Shown: in pieces, positions 8,323-15,013 of the stretch
How positions within the stretch are numbered: the stretch's first letter is position 1
Layout of the letters: the number at the start of each line of letters is the position of its first letter
Assembly: GCA_002298925.1 (NCBI GenBank)
Contig: DBMM01000005.1
Span: 1 to 42,520, forward strand
Reading direction: 5' to 3'
Length of the DNA: 42,520 nt
From: Geobacter sp. UBA698
GTDB lineage: Bacteria > Desulfobacterota > Desulfuromonadia > Geobacterales > Pseudopelobacteraceae
Notes under the pieces: generated by a model
Database searches by the model: none
Seen by the model: the letters and a program-made list of their open reading frames with translations, nothing else
What the model was told of the DNA's origin: nothing
Program-made: the position numbers and the translations under genes

Positions 8323-9312
8323 ATGCCACGCTTAGCCAGACTTGACATTGCCGGTCTTCTCCAACACGTAATCGTACGTGGTATCGAACAGCGCGACATT
8401 TTCAACGATGATCATGACCGGCAACTTTTTTTTGATCGTTTTACGAAACTGCTCTCCGAAACCGGTGTCCGCTGTTATGCCTGGGCGCTGTTATCCAATC
8501 ACTTCCACCTCCTGTTAATGCCAACTTCCACGGCACTGTCGTCCTTTATGCGCCGGCTCCTTACCGGCTATGCTGTATCGTTTAATCGCCAAAACAAGCG
8601 CTCCGGGCACCTGTTCCAGAATCGCTATAAATCCATTGTTTGCGAAGAAGAAGCATATTTGCTGGAACTGGTCAGATATATCCACCTGAATCCGCTCCGG
8701 GCCGGCATGGTCAAAAGCCTTGAGGAACTGGATCAGTATCCCTGGAGCGGCCATGCAGTTCTGCTGGGGAACAGGACCTTTGCCGGTCAGGAAACAGAAG
8801 CAGTTCTTGAGCGCTTTGGTCGAAAGCTCTGCACTGCCCAGGCCATGTATCGACAGTTTGTCGCTGAAGGCATCAAGGAAGGCCGGCGTGATGAACTTGT
8901 GGGTGGAGGATTGAAGCGGAGCCAGGGAGAACGGCCGCTTAATGAATACGAAAGTTTCGATGCACGGGTTCTGGGTAACGGCGACTTTGTCGATAGCCTC
9001 AAACAGGAGGAACAGCTGCGAGACAAGATGAAAAGCGCAGTCAGCCTGGCGCAATTGGTTGCGGCAGTAGCGAGTGCTTTAGGGCTTGAAGCGGATTCGG
9101 TGCGAAAGCCGAGCAAAAGCAGATTGCCGGCTTTAGCTCGCGGGATAATTTGCCACCTGGCAATATTTGAATTTGGATATTTGGGCAGCGAAGTTGGCAA
9201 GTACCTCTATCTCGGCTCGTCAGGAGTAAGTCTGGCAGCAAAGCGGGGAGAGAAGTATTTGAAAGCCGAAAGGGCGGTAAGGAAGCAGATTGCGGACGCA
9301 ATAGAAAAATAA
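8323..9312 (+). CDS. REP-associated tyrosine transposase (Y1/HUH) with DnaA-like C-terminal domain
   Basis: 329 residues from the ATG at 8323; an in-frame TTG at 8299 is rejected because it overlaps the promoter. The N-terminal half is a Y1 transposase: HUH motif HFH at 60-62 in LSNHFHLLLMP, the GHLFQNRYKS signature around 95-104, and catalytic Tyr119 in VRYIHLNPLRAG. HUH enzymes cut and join single-stranded DNA through a 5' phosphotyrosine. The C-terminal part (about 235-320) resembles the DnaA domain IV helix-turn-helix: LVAAVASALGLEADSV, then a basic loop, ARGIICHLA, and a final KYLKAERAV helix. Long RAYT proteins with such a domain are known. The frame is intact, so it may be active. The stop codon lies inside the right repeat. 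Confidence 0.93.
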   Translation: MPRLARLDIAGLLQHVIVRGIEQRDIFNDDHDRQLFFDRFTKLLSETGVRCYAWALLSNHFHLLLMPTSTALSSFMRRLLTGYAVSFNRQNKRSGHLFQNRYKSIVCEEEAYLLELVRYIHLNPLRAGMVKSLEELDQYPWSGHAVLLGNRTFAGQETEAVLERFGRKLCTAQAMYRQFVAEGIKEGRRDELVGGGLKRSQGERPLNEYESFDARVLGNGDFVDSLKQEEQLRDKMKSAVSLAQLVAAVASALGLEADSVRKPSKSRLPALARGIICHLAIFEFGYLGSEVGKYLYLGSSGVSLAAKRGEKYLKAERAVRKQIADAIEK

Positions 9313-9325
9313 CAAGCAGCGTCCC
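9299..9325 (-). repeat. Right 27-bp inverted repeat of the transposase unit
   Basis: Exact reverse complement of 8265-8291. It overlaps the last codons and the TAA stop (9310-9312) of the transposase gene, so coding and terminal-repeat constraints coincide here. Confidence 0.9.
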
Positions 9326-9362
9326 TCCGGGCCCTCCCTCCGGGCCCTCCGGGCCGTGGCCC
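9323..9362. repeat. GC-rich short repeats and hairpin at the element's right edge
   Basis: CCCTCCGGG occurs three times (9323-9331, 9336-9344, 9345-9353), and GGGCC-GT-GGCCC (9351-9362) is a perfect hairpin. The tract is pure G/C with few T and unlike its surroundings. It resembles REP-type sequence, the usual partner of RAYT enzymes. Confidence 0.6.
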
Positions 9363-9374
9363 GCGAAAAAAACT

Positions 9375-9902
9375 ATGCGAAATTATTTCACCAATCTCCT
9401 GTTCAACAGTAACCTCGATCTGAAATTGAGCTCAGTTTCGAAGGATGCGATGCGATTTACCGTCGAGTCAAGAATCGGAATGCCGAGAATCATCCTTGGG
9501 CTGCTTTTCGGCGTTCCATGTCTTCTCCTTCTTTCCTACGGGCTCCGCCAGCAGGGGATCTATATCCTCACAGCGCTGGTATTCTGCCCCCCCCCCCCCT
9601 TGCGATCCTCAGCGTCCTGTTCGGTATGACGATTCAGAAAAAGAGCTTCATTCGATCTTCAGGCAGTTCGATCAAGTCCTTCCGGCTGTTCAACATCCAG
9701 CGCGAGATGGAGATCCCCCTTCCCAAAAGCGGCACGTTGCTGACCTACAAGCGATGGAGTTCGGGGGGCGTATCAGACGGGGGGTGTTTTTTTTTACCAC
9801 GCGGAGATACAGGGACTGGTGGGGTTCGGGTTCTGTATCTCGAAAGACGAAGCGAGGCGGGATGAGCTTGTGTTGGGCTTGCAATGTGGAATTGGCCCTT
9901 GA
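9375..9902 (+). pseudogene. Small membrane-protein gene with two compensating frame changes
   Basis: A protein of about 175 residues can be read from the ATG at 9375 to the TGA at 9900-9902, but only by changing frame twice. The first part (to about 9586) has a soluble start and two hydrophobic segments (PRIILGLLFGVPCLLLLSYG and YILTALVF). At a run of 13 C (9587-9599) the sensible frame moves: downstream LSVLFGMTIQKKSFIRSS reads on, and one extra C would restore it. At a run of nine T (9787-9795) it moves back, and YHAEIQGLVGFGFCISKDE follows. The net shift is zero. No ribosome site is visible; the upstream DNA is the GC-rich element edge. It may be a decayed gene, a phase-variable locus or homopolymer sequencing error. 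I do not recognise the family. Confidence 0.6.
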
Positions 9903-10153
9903 ATTGCGCAATCGAACAACTAAAAGGAGTCACCCATTAAAAGGCTGCTGTCACCTGCTAATTTGACTTTTTCAGCAATTTTATCAGTTGGTTAGGTTTG
10001 TCCGCATACGTGCTGCGGAGCGTATGCAGGAAGTGCCGGAACTGGCCGGACGGGTAGGGAGGATAAAGAGTGAGTTGGAGACAATAACGTAGCAACTTGG
10101 AATTTTGACCCGATTTTTTCCCGCATCTGTTCAATATGAGGGAGGGTAATGCA
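9903..10153. other. 251-nt gap with remnants
   Basis: AAGGAG (9924-9929) is followed 6 nt later by ATT (9936) and a 19-codon frame whose product looks like the start of a signal peptide (KRLLSPANLTFSAILSVG) before TAG at 9993-9995. It could be a gene whose ATG was lost and whose body was deleted. Further on, GCATACG and CGTATGC form a 7-bp inverted repeat around 10 nt (about 10004-10027). Nothing else is supported. Confidence 0.35.
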
Positions 10154-11029
10154 GTGCATAACAGCACGCCCATGATCCGGTTCCTGCTGCGCCATCTCGG
10201 CTTACTGCTCCTGACGTGCGGTGCGGTTGTCGTTCTTGGCGGCTGCTCCGGGCTTTTCGTCCAACCCCGGAAGGGGCTCTACGAAAACTCGCGCGTGCAG
10301 AAGTTCGCTCCCCGGGATGTCTCTTTCGCCAGCTCCGACGGCTTTACCCTGCACGGCTGGTTCCTTGCCGCCCGGGAGCCCCAGGGGACGATTCTCTTTC
10401 TCCACGGTAACGCCGAAAACCTGAGTACCCACGTGAACGGGGTCCTCTGGCTCGTGAAGGAAGGGTTTAACGTCTTCATTGTCGATTACCGGGGGTACGG
10501 CCGGTCCGAGGGGGAGGCGACGCTGGACGGCATTCATCAAGATGGCGCGGCGGCCCTGGAGCGGCTCTTCTCATTGCCGGGAGTCGATCCGGAGCGGGTC
10601 GCGCTGCTGGGGCAGAGCCTGGGAGGCGCGGTTGCCCTTCATACCGTAGCCACCTCACCGCTAAAGGGAAAGATCAAGGCGGTCATCGTGGAGAGCACCT
10701 TTTCCGGCTATCGGCTCATCGCCCGGGAGAAGCTGGGGAGCTTCTTTCTCACCTGGCCCTTCCAGTATCCCCTTTCCTGGCTCTTCGACGACAGCTACAG
10801 CCCCGTGCGGTGGATCGCCCGGGTTGCGCCGGTGCCGGTCCTGATCCTGCAGGGTGCGCAGGATCCCATCGTGCCGCCCCGTCATGGGCAGCTTCTGTAC
10901 GAGGCGGCCCTCCCACCCAGGGAGTTGTGGGAAACGGCTCCTGCCGGACACATCTCCTCCTTTGCCGACCCCGCTGTCCGCGCGCGCCTGATCAGCTACC
11001 TGCGGGAGAGGTTCTCGCACTCGCGATGA
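10154..11029 (+). CDS. Alpha/beta hydrolase, probable lipoprotein (Bem46/YqkD-like)
   Basis: 291 residues. GTG at 10154 is chosen because GGGAGGG (10140-10146) lies 7 nt before it; the ATG at 10136 lies upstream of that ribosome site and has none of its own. The N-terminus is hydrophobic and ends in LGGC (Cys31), a good lipobox. The fold is a typical serine hydrolase: FLHGNAEN (oxyanion region), VDYRGYGRS, nucleophile Ser155 in GQSLGG, Asp237 in QGAQDPIVPP, and His266 in AGHISSF. Substrate unknown; relatives include esterases and thioesterase-like proteins. It is probably envelope-anchored. It stands alone, 82 nt before the DUF3015 gene, which has its own promoter. Confidence 0.88.
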   Translation: MHNSTPMIRFLLRHLGLLLLTCGAVVVLGGCSGLFVQPRKGLYENSRVQKFAPRDVSFASSDGFTLHGWFLAAREPQGTILFLHGNAENLSTHVNGVLWLVKEGFNVFIVDYRGYGRSEGEATLDGIHQDGAAALERLFSLPGVDPERVALLGQSLGGAVALHTVATSPLKGKIKAVIVESTFSGYRLIAREKLGSFFLTWPFQYPLSWLFDDSYSPVRWIARVAPVPVLILQGAQDPIVPPRHGQLLYEAALPPRELWETAPAGHISSFADPAVRARLISYLRERFSHSR

Positions 11030-11044
11030 CCTGGCGTGGATGGT

Positions 11045-11072
11045 TTGACAATCGGTAATGCTGCAGTAAACT
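11045..11072 (+). promoter_or_regulatory. Promoter of the DUF3015-DUF4105 pair
   Basis: TTGACA (11045-11050), a 16-nt spacer and TAAACT (11067-11072), followed by an AT-rich leader and GGGAGG at 11101-11106. A perfect -35 with a moderate -10. Confidence 0.55.
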
Positions 11073-11111
11073 GAAATTAGGATAGTCAATAATAAAAACA
11101 GGGAGGTACGT

Positions 11112-11579
11112 ATGAAAAAGATGGTTTTAGCTGTCGTCGCACTGCTCATCGCTGCAACCCCTGTCCTGGCCGCAGGTACTGCCAGGTCCAATACCGGCTG
11201 CGGTCTGGGCAGCATGCTCTGGGGAAACAAAGCTGACGGCTCCATCATGTCCCAATCATTGCAGGCGACCACCAACGGCACCTTCGGCAATCAGACCTTC
11301 GGCATCACCACCGGCACCTCCGACTGCACCCAGCCCGCAAATATCGTGAAGAACGAGCGGCTGATCCACTTCGTCCGGGCCAACATGGATGATCTTGCCA
11401 AGGATATCGCCCAAGGCCGTGGCGAGTCTCTGGACACCTTTGCCGAGCTGCTCCTGGTACCGGCCGAGCAGCGGCCGGCGTTCAACGCCAAACTGCAGCA
11501 GAACTTCGGCCGGGTCTTCACCTCCTCCACGGTCGAGATGGCCGAGGTGATCGACAATGCGGTGAACGTCACCAACTGA
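11112..11579 (+). CDS. Exported DUF3015 family protein
   Basis: 155 residues with a clear signal peptide (MKKMVLAVVALLIAATPVLA, cleavage near residue 20). The mature start holds the DUF3015 hallmark: a TGCGLGSMLWG segment with one cysteine, a TTNGTFGNQTFG stretch, and GTSDC with a second cysteine, likely a disulfide pair in the periplasm. The rest is helical and amphipathic (FVRANMDDLAKDIAQGRGESLDTFAELL). No biochemical role is established for this family to my knowledge. The ATG has GGGAGG 5 nt upstream. Its stop codon overlaps the start of the next gene (TGATG), so the two are almost certainly co-translated. DUF3015 and DUF4105 genes next to each other suggest a shared envelope task. Confidence 0.88.
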   Translation: MKKMVLAVVALLIAATPVLAAGTARSNTGCGLGSMLWGNKADGSIMSQSLQATTNGTFGNQTFGITTGTSDCTQPANIVKNERLIHFVRANMDDLAKDIAQGRGESLDTFAELLLVPAEQRPAFNAKLQQNFGRVFTSSTVEMAEVIDNAVNVTN

Positions 11580-13525
11580 TGCCTGAGCGACGCGCTGTCC
11601 GCCAGTCAGAGGTATACGGGGCCAAGCGCCTCGTATACCTTTTTTTTGCCCTGCTGGCCGCCCTGATTGTCGCGGTGGAGGCTCCGTGCGCCCTGGCCGC
11701 GGAGAGCGCTCCGCTGGAGGCGCTCCTGGCCCGGGCCGCGGCCGAAGCTATTCACCGGGAACGCCCCTGGCAGATCCTCCTCCACTACAAGCCCACCGGC
11801 AGTGACTCGCCCCGGAGCCTGGTCGACGACCCGAAATTCTTCCTGGCACCCGACGGCAAGAGCAACCCGGGGGCGGAACTGGAAGCCACCCTGAGGGGGC
11901 TCTTCCAGGCGGGAGCAAAGGATGACGAGGCTGTCCGCTGCCGTTTCCCTGCCCGGGCTGCATGGCTGCAGGAGCGTCTCGGCATCCCCGCGGAAAACCT
12001 TTCGCCGGTTGCCTGCGACACGCTGGTCCGGGAGATGGCTGCCGTCGACCCGCAACGGACGGTCCTCGTTTTTCCCGCCGCCTATCTGAACAACCCCGCC
12101 TCCATGTTCGGCCACACCTTCCTCCGGGTCGACTCGGGCTACCAGAGCCCGCTTTTGGGGTACGCGGTCAACTACTCGGCCCATCCCCCGACCCCCGACG
12201 ATTTTCTCTACTCCTTCAAGGGGATCCTCGGCTTCTACCCGGGCTACTACTCGATCCTTCCCTATTACGAGAAGGTGAAGGAGTATACGAACCTGGAGCA
12301 TCGCGATATCTGGGAGTACCCCCTGAACCTGACGCCGGAGGAGACCCGCCGGCTGGCGCTGCACGTCTGGGAGCTGCAGGGGTTCTCGTCCGACTACTAC
12401 TTCTTTGACGAGAACTGCTCGTTCAATATCCTCTTCCTGATTGAGGCGGCCCGTCCCAGCGTGAATCTGACCGACCGCCTCCCGCTCTGGGTCATCCCCA
12501 GCGACACCGTCCGGGCCGTCCAGGAGGCGGGGCTGGTGGCGGGTACCGTGTACCGCCCGGCCCAGGCAACCCTGATCAGTCGCCTGGCGGCCCAGATCCC
12601 GCGGGAGGCACAGGTGACGGCCCTGGCGGTCTCCCGGGGGAAAGCCGCAGCGGAGTCGGTGCGTGAAGCCTCGTTGTCGGCCCCGGAGCAGGGGAGGACC
12701 CTGGAGCTGGCGGCAGAGCTGCTGCAGTACCGCTATGCCCGCAAGGAGCTGGAAAAGGGGGAGTTCAACCGCCAGTTCCTGCAGGTCCTGCGGTCCCGCA
12801 GCGTCCTGGGTGCTGGAACGGGAGTTGCCTTGCCCGTCGCAGCCCCGATCCGGCCGGACCAAGGACACCGGACCGGCCGCGGAGAAGTGGCGCTGGGGGT
12901 GCGGCAGAGGGAGTTTTTTACGGAGTTCGCCTGGCGGCCGGCCTACCACGACCTTCTCGACCCGAGTGCGGGCTACAGCGAGGGGGCGCAGATCAACTTC
13001 CTCGACACGAGGGTCAGGGTTTATCCCCGGAAGGGACAGTTCCGCCTGCAGCGCCTCCGCGTCCTGGACATCCTCTCCCTCTCGCCCCGTAACCTGCTGT
13101 TCAAACCGGTTTCCTGGAAGGTGAACACCGGCCTGGAGCGGGAGACGCTGGCGGACGGCAACGAGCGCCTGATGATCCGGCTCAATGCCGGTGGCGGCCT
13201 GGCCTATGCGGTCGAACGGGTGGGGCTGGCCTATGCCATGGCCGAGGCGGATCTGAACCTGTCCGACCGGCTGCGGGACAAGCTCGATGTCGGCTTGGGC
13301 GGTTCCGTCGGACTTGTGCGGGAGGTGGCCGGCATCTGGAAGATTGCCCTGACCCTCACGGGATTCTCCTATCCCCTGTTCGAGGAGCATACCAAGCTTC
13401 AGGCCAGCCTCGCCCAGAACTTCCGGATCACGACCAATACCAGCCTGGAGCTCTCCCTGACCGGGGAGCGGACCTTCGGCTACGACCGTTTCGAGGGGAA
13501 GCTGGGATGGAAATACTTTTTCTGA
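11579..13525 (+). CDS. DUF4105 envelope protein with predicted outer-membrane beta-barrel tail
   Basis: 648 residues. A hydrophobic signal segment (about 18-40, ending ALAAES) follows a basic N-terminus. The DUF4105 core is at about 160-290: SMFGHTFLRVD with a conserved His, a long aromatic region (LYSFKGILGFYPGYYSILPYYEKVKEY), and FFDENCSFNILFLIE with a conserved Cys. The pair resembles a Cys/His papain- or NlpC-like catalytic site. In Bacteroides a DUF4105 protein (Lnb) has been reported as a lipoprotein N-acyltransferase; whether that holds here is unknown. The last 200 residues are alternating beta strands ending in WKYFF, a C-terminal aromatic typical of BAM-inserted barrels. The ATG overlaps the TGA of the DUF3015 gene by 1 nt. 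Confidence 0.87.
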   Translation: MPERRAVRQSEVYGAKRLVYLFFALLAALIVAVEAPCALAAESAPLEALLARAAAEAIHRERPWQILLHYKPTGSDSPRSLVDDPKFFLAPDGKSNPGAELEATLRGLFQAGAKDDEAVRCRFPARAAWLQERLGIPAENLSPVACDTLVREMAAVDPQRTVLVFPAAYLNNPASMFGHTFLRVDSGYQSPLLGYAVNYSAHPPTPDDFLYSFKGILGFYPGYYSILPYYEKVKEYTNLEHRDIWEYPLNLTPEETRRLALHVWELQGFSSDYYFFDENCSFNILFLIEAARPSVNLTDRLPLWVIPSDTVRAVQEAGLVAGTVYRPAQATLISRLAAQIPREAQVTALAVSRGKAAAESVREASLSAPEQGRTLELAAELLQYRYARKELEKGEFNRQFLQVLRSRSVLGAGTGVALPVAAPIRPDQGHRTGRGEVALGVRQREFFTEFAWRPAYHDLLDPSAGYSEGAQINFLDTRVRVYPRKGQFRLQRLRVLDILSLSPRNLLFKPVSWKVNTGLERETLADGNERLMIRLNAGGGLAYAVERVGLAYAMAEADLNLSDRLRDKLDVGLGGSVGLVREVAGIWKIALTLTGFSYPLFEEHTKLQASLAQNFRITTNTSLELSLTGERTFGYDRFEGKLGWKYFF

Positions 13526-13838
13526 AGTGGCTCCGCGTCGCTTCAGCGGTGGCTGAATGCCGGAGCATCGCGGACATGAAGAGGATATTGCGGTTTGGTG
13601 TTTGCCTACCCGAATAAGCTGGCAATCAGCTCTTCAGATAACAGTGCTTACAGTCGCGTTTCAATGTCCATATGCACATGCAGAACAGGGACGCTCTCGA
13701 TCGTATCAGTAAGTAAGGCACCAAAATAGTCACACAACTTAAAAACCAACTTTATTTTGCCGATAGTGGTAACAATGAATGCCACGCAAGGTGGAAACAG
13801 TTATTTTCAATCTGATCCAATTCCAGTGGAGGTAGCGT
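13526..13838. other. 313-nt intergenic region before pfkA
   Basis: I see no gene. Directly after the DUF4105 stop are overlapping inverted repeats: CTGAAG (about 13522-13527) with CTTCAG (13541-13546), and TTCAGC (13542-13547) with GCTGAA (13552-13557) around a GGTG loop. No U-run follows, so a terminator is not supported. The rest is AT-richer than the genes and ends in the GGAGG ribosome site of pfkA at 13828-13832. I could not place a convincing promoter. Confidence 0.4.
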
Positions 13839-14933
13839 ATGTCAAAGAGAATGAAGATTTGCATCAATACCGGCGGCGGAGATGCGCCGGGCCTGAACGC
13901 CGTCATCGAGGCGGTCACCATGGCGGCCTACAACCGCCAGTGGGAGGTGTACGGCATCAAATCCGGCTATACCGGACTCCTGAATACCGATGAGATCATC
14001 CACCTGACTCCCGAGAAGGTTAACGGAATTGCCAGCCAGGGTGGCACCATTCTGGGCACCACCAACAAGGGCAACCCGTTCATGATGCCAGTGGCCAACG
14101 CGGCCGGAGAGATGGAGCAACGTGACCTTTCGGACAGGGTCATGGAGAACTTCCGTCGCCTCCGTTTCGACGCTCTGGTGGCTGTCGGTGGTGACGGCAG
14201 CCTTGAGATTGCCCACCGTTTTGCCGAAAAGGGGATGCCGGTGGTCGGTGTTCCCAAGACCATCGACAACGATATGGGCGGAACCGTCATTTCCTTCGGC
14301 TTCGACACGGCCGTCAGCATCGCCACCGAGGCGATCGACCGTCTGCATTCAACGGCAAAGTCCCACGACCGGGTGATGGTGGTGGAGTTAATGGGGCGCA
14401 ATGCGGGTTTTATCGCCCTTAACAGCGGCATATCGGGTAACGCCGATGTGATCCTGATTCCGGAGATACCGTTCGATATCGAAAAGGTCTGTGACAAGCT
14501 GATGGACAACGAACTGAATGGCCATAAATATGCAATTGTGGTCGTGGCCGAGGGTGCGCTTCCCAAAGGGGGGGATGTGATCGCCAAGGGTTCCGGCGAG
14601 GCCGGCCGTCAGCACGTGGTTCTGGGGGGGATTGCCGAATATGTAGCCAGGGAGATCACGCAGCGCACCGGCAAGGATTCGCGTTCCATGGTGCTGGGGC
14701 ACCTGCAGCGGGGCGGATCGCCCTCGACCTTCGACCGCCTGCTTTCCCTGCGCTTCGGTGCAGCCGCGGTGCGGGCCATCGAGATGGGGAAATTCAACCA
14801 CATGGTGGCGCTCCGCTCACCGGATATCACCCTGGTGCCGCTGGGGGAAGCGCTGGGGATACAGAAACGGGTGCTCATCGACGGGGATACGGTACTGACA
14901 GCCCGCGATCTGGGGATCTGTTTCGGAGATTGA
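13839..14933 (+). CDS. pfkA: 6-phosphofructokinase, group III (mixed-type residues)
   Basis: 364 residues. It phosphorylates fructose 6-phosphate to fructose 1,6-bisphosphate. GGGDAPGLN (12-20), GGDGS (117-121), PKTIDND (139-145) and MGRNAGF mark the PfkA family. Phosphoryl-donor choice depends on two positions. Gly in GGDGS is the ATP type (PPi enzymes have Asp), while Lys in PKTIDND is usual in PPi enzymes (E. coli ATP-PFK has Gly). This Gly/Lys mix is typical of group III ATP-using enzymes such as those of actinomycetes, so ATP is favoured, with PPi to be excluded. Strong GGAGG ribosome site. No operon partner; the next gene converges on it. Confidence 0.94.
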   Translation: MSKRMKICINTGGGDAPGLNAVIEAVTMAAYNRQWEVYGIKSGYTGLLNTDEIIHLTPEKVNGIASQGGTILGTTNKGNPFMMPVANAAGEMEQRDLSDRVMENFRRLRFDALVAVGGDGSLEIAHRFAEKGMPVVGVPKTIDNDMGGTVISFGFDTAVSIATEAIDRLHSTAKSHDRVMVVELMGRNAGFIALNSGISGNADVILIPEIPFDIEKVCDKLMDNELNGHKYAIVVVAEGALPKGGDVIAKGSGEAGRQHVVLGGIAEYVAREITQRTGKDSRSMVLGHLQRGGSPSTFDRLLSLRFGAAAVRAIEMGKFNHMVALRSPDITLVPLGEALGIQKRVLIDGDTVLTARDLGICFGD

Positions 14934-15013
14934 AGCCGGGTGAAATCCTGGTTCAAACCGGGATCGGCCCTTCTAAAAGCGGCGGGCTCCTCCCGGCCCG
15001 TTGAGCCATTGTT

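Larger units (their letters stand above)
8265..9325 (+). mobile_element. RAYT-type element: transposase gene bounded by a perfect 27-bp inverted repeat
   Basis: The 27 bases at 8265-8291 are the exact reverse complement of 9299-9325. The arms enclose one gene, a Y1/HUH transposase. The right arm contains the last codons and stop of that gene, and the left arm contains the first half of its -35 box. Flanking bases continue as an imperfect match for about ten more. No target duplication is visible. Whether the unit moves as a whole or is a domesticated RAYT gene with its paired repeats cannot be told from one copy. Confidence 0.8.

Noticed and set aside
8126..8329. A 67-codon minus-strand frame ending in GFTPERLADNKKLSSTEA
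   Set aside because: Its start lies inside the transposase promoter region and it has no ribosome site; chance in AT-rich DNA.
9958..10173. A minus-strand frame whose end looks protein-like (RHFLHTLRSTYADKPNQL)
   Set aside because: Could be the tail of a decayed transposase, but it is too short and has no recognisable motif to support a call.
11606..13390. A 594-codon open frame opposite the DUF4105 gene
   Set aside because: Antisense shadow; no start signal, no domain, and the sense frame has firm family motifs.
14934..15013. A terminator between the convergent pfkA and aminotransferase genes
   Set aside because: Only a short GC stem (CGGGC/GCCCG) without a U-run; not enough.
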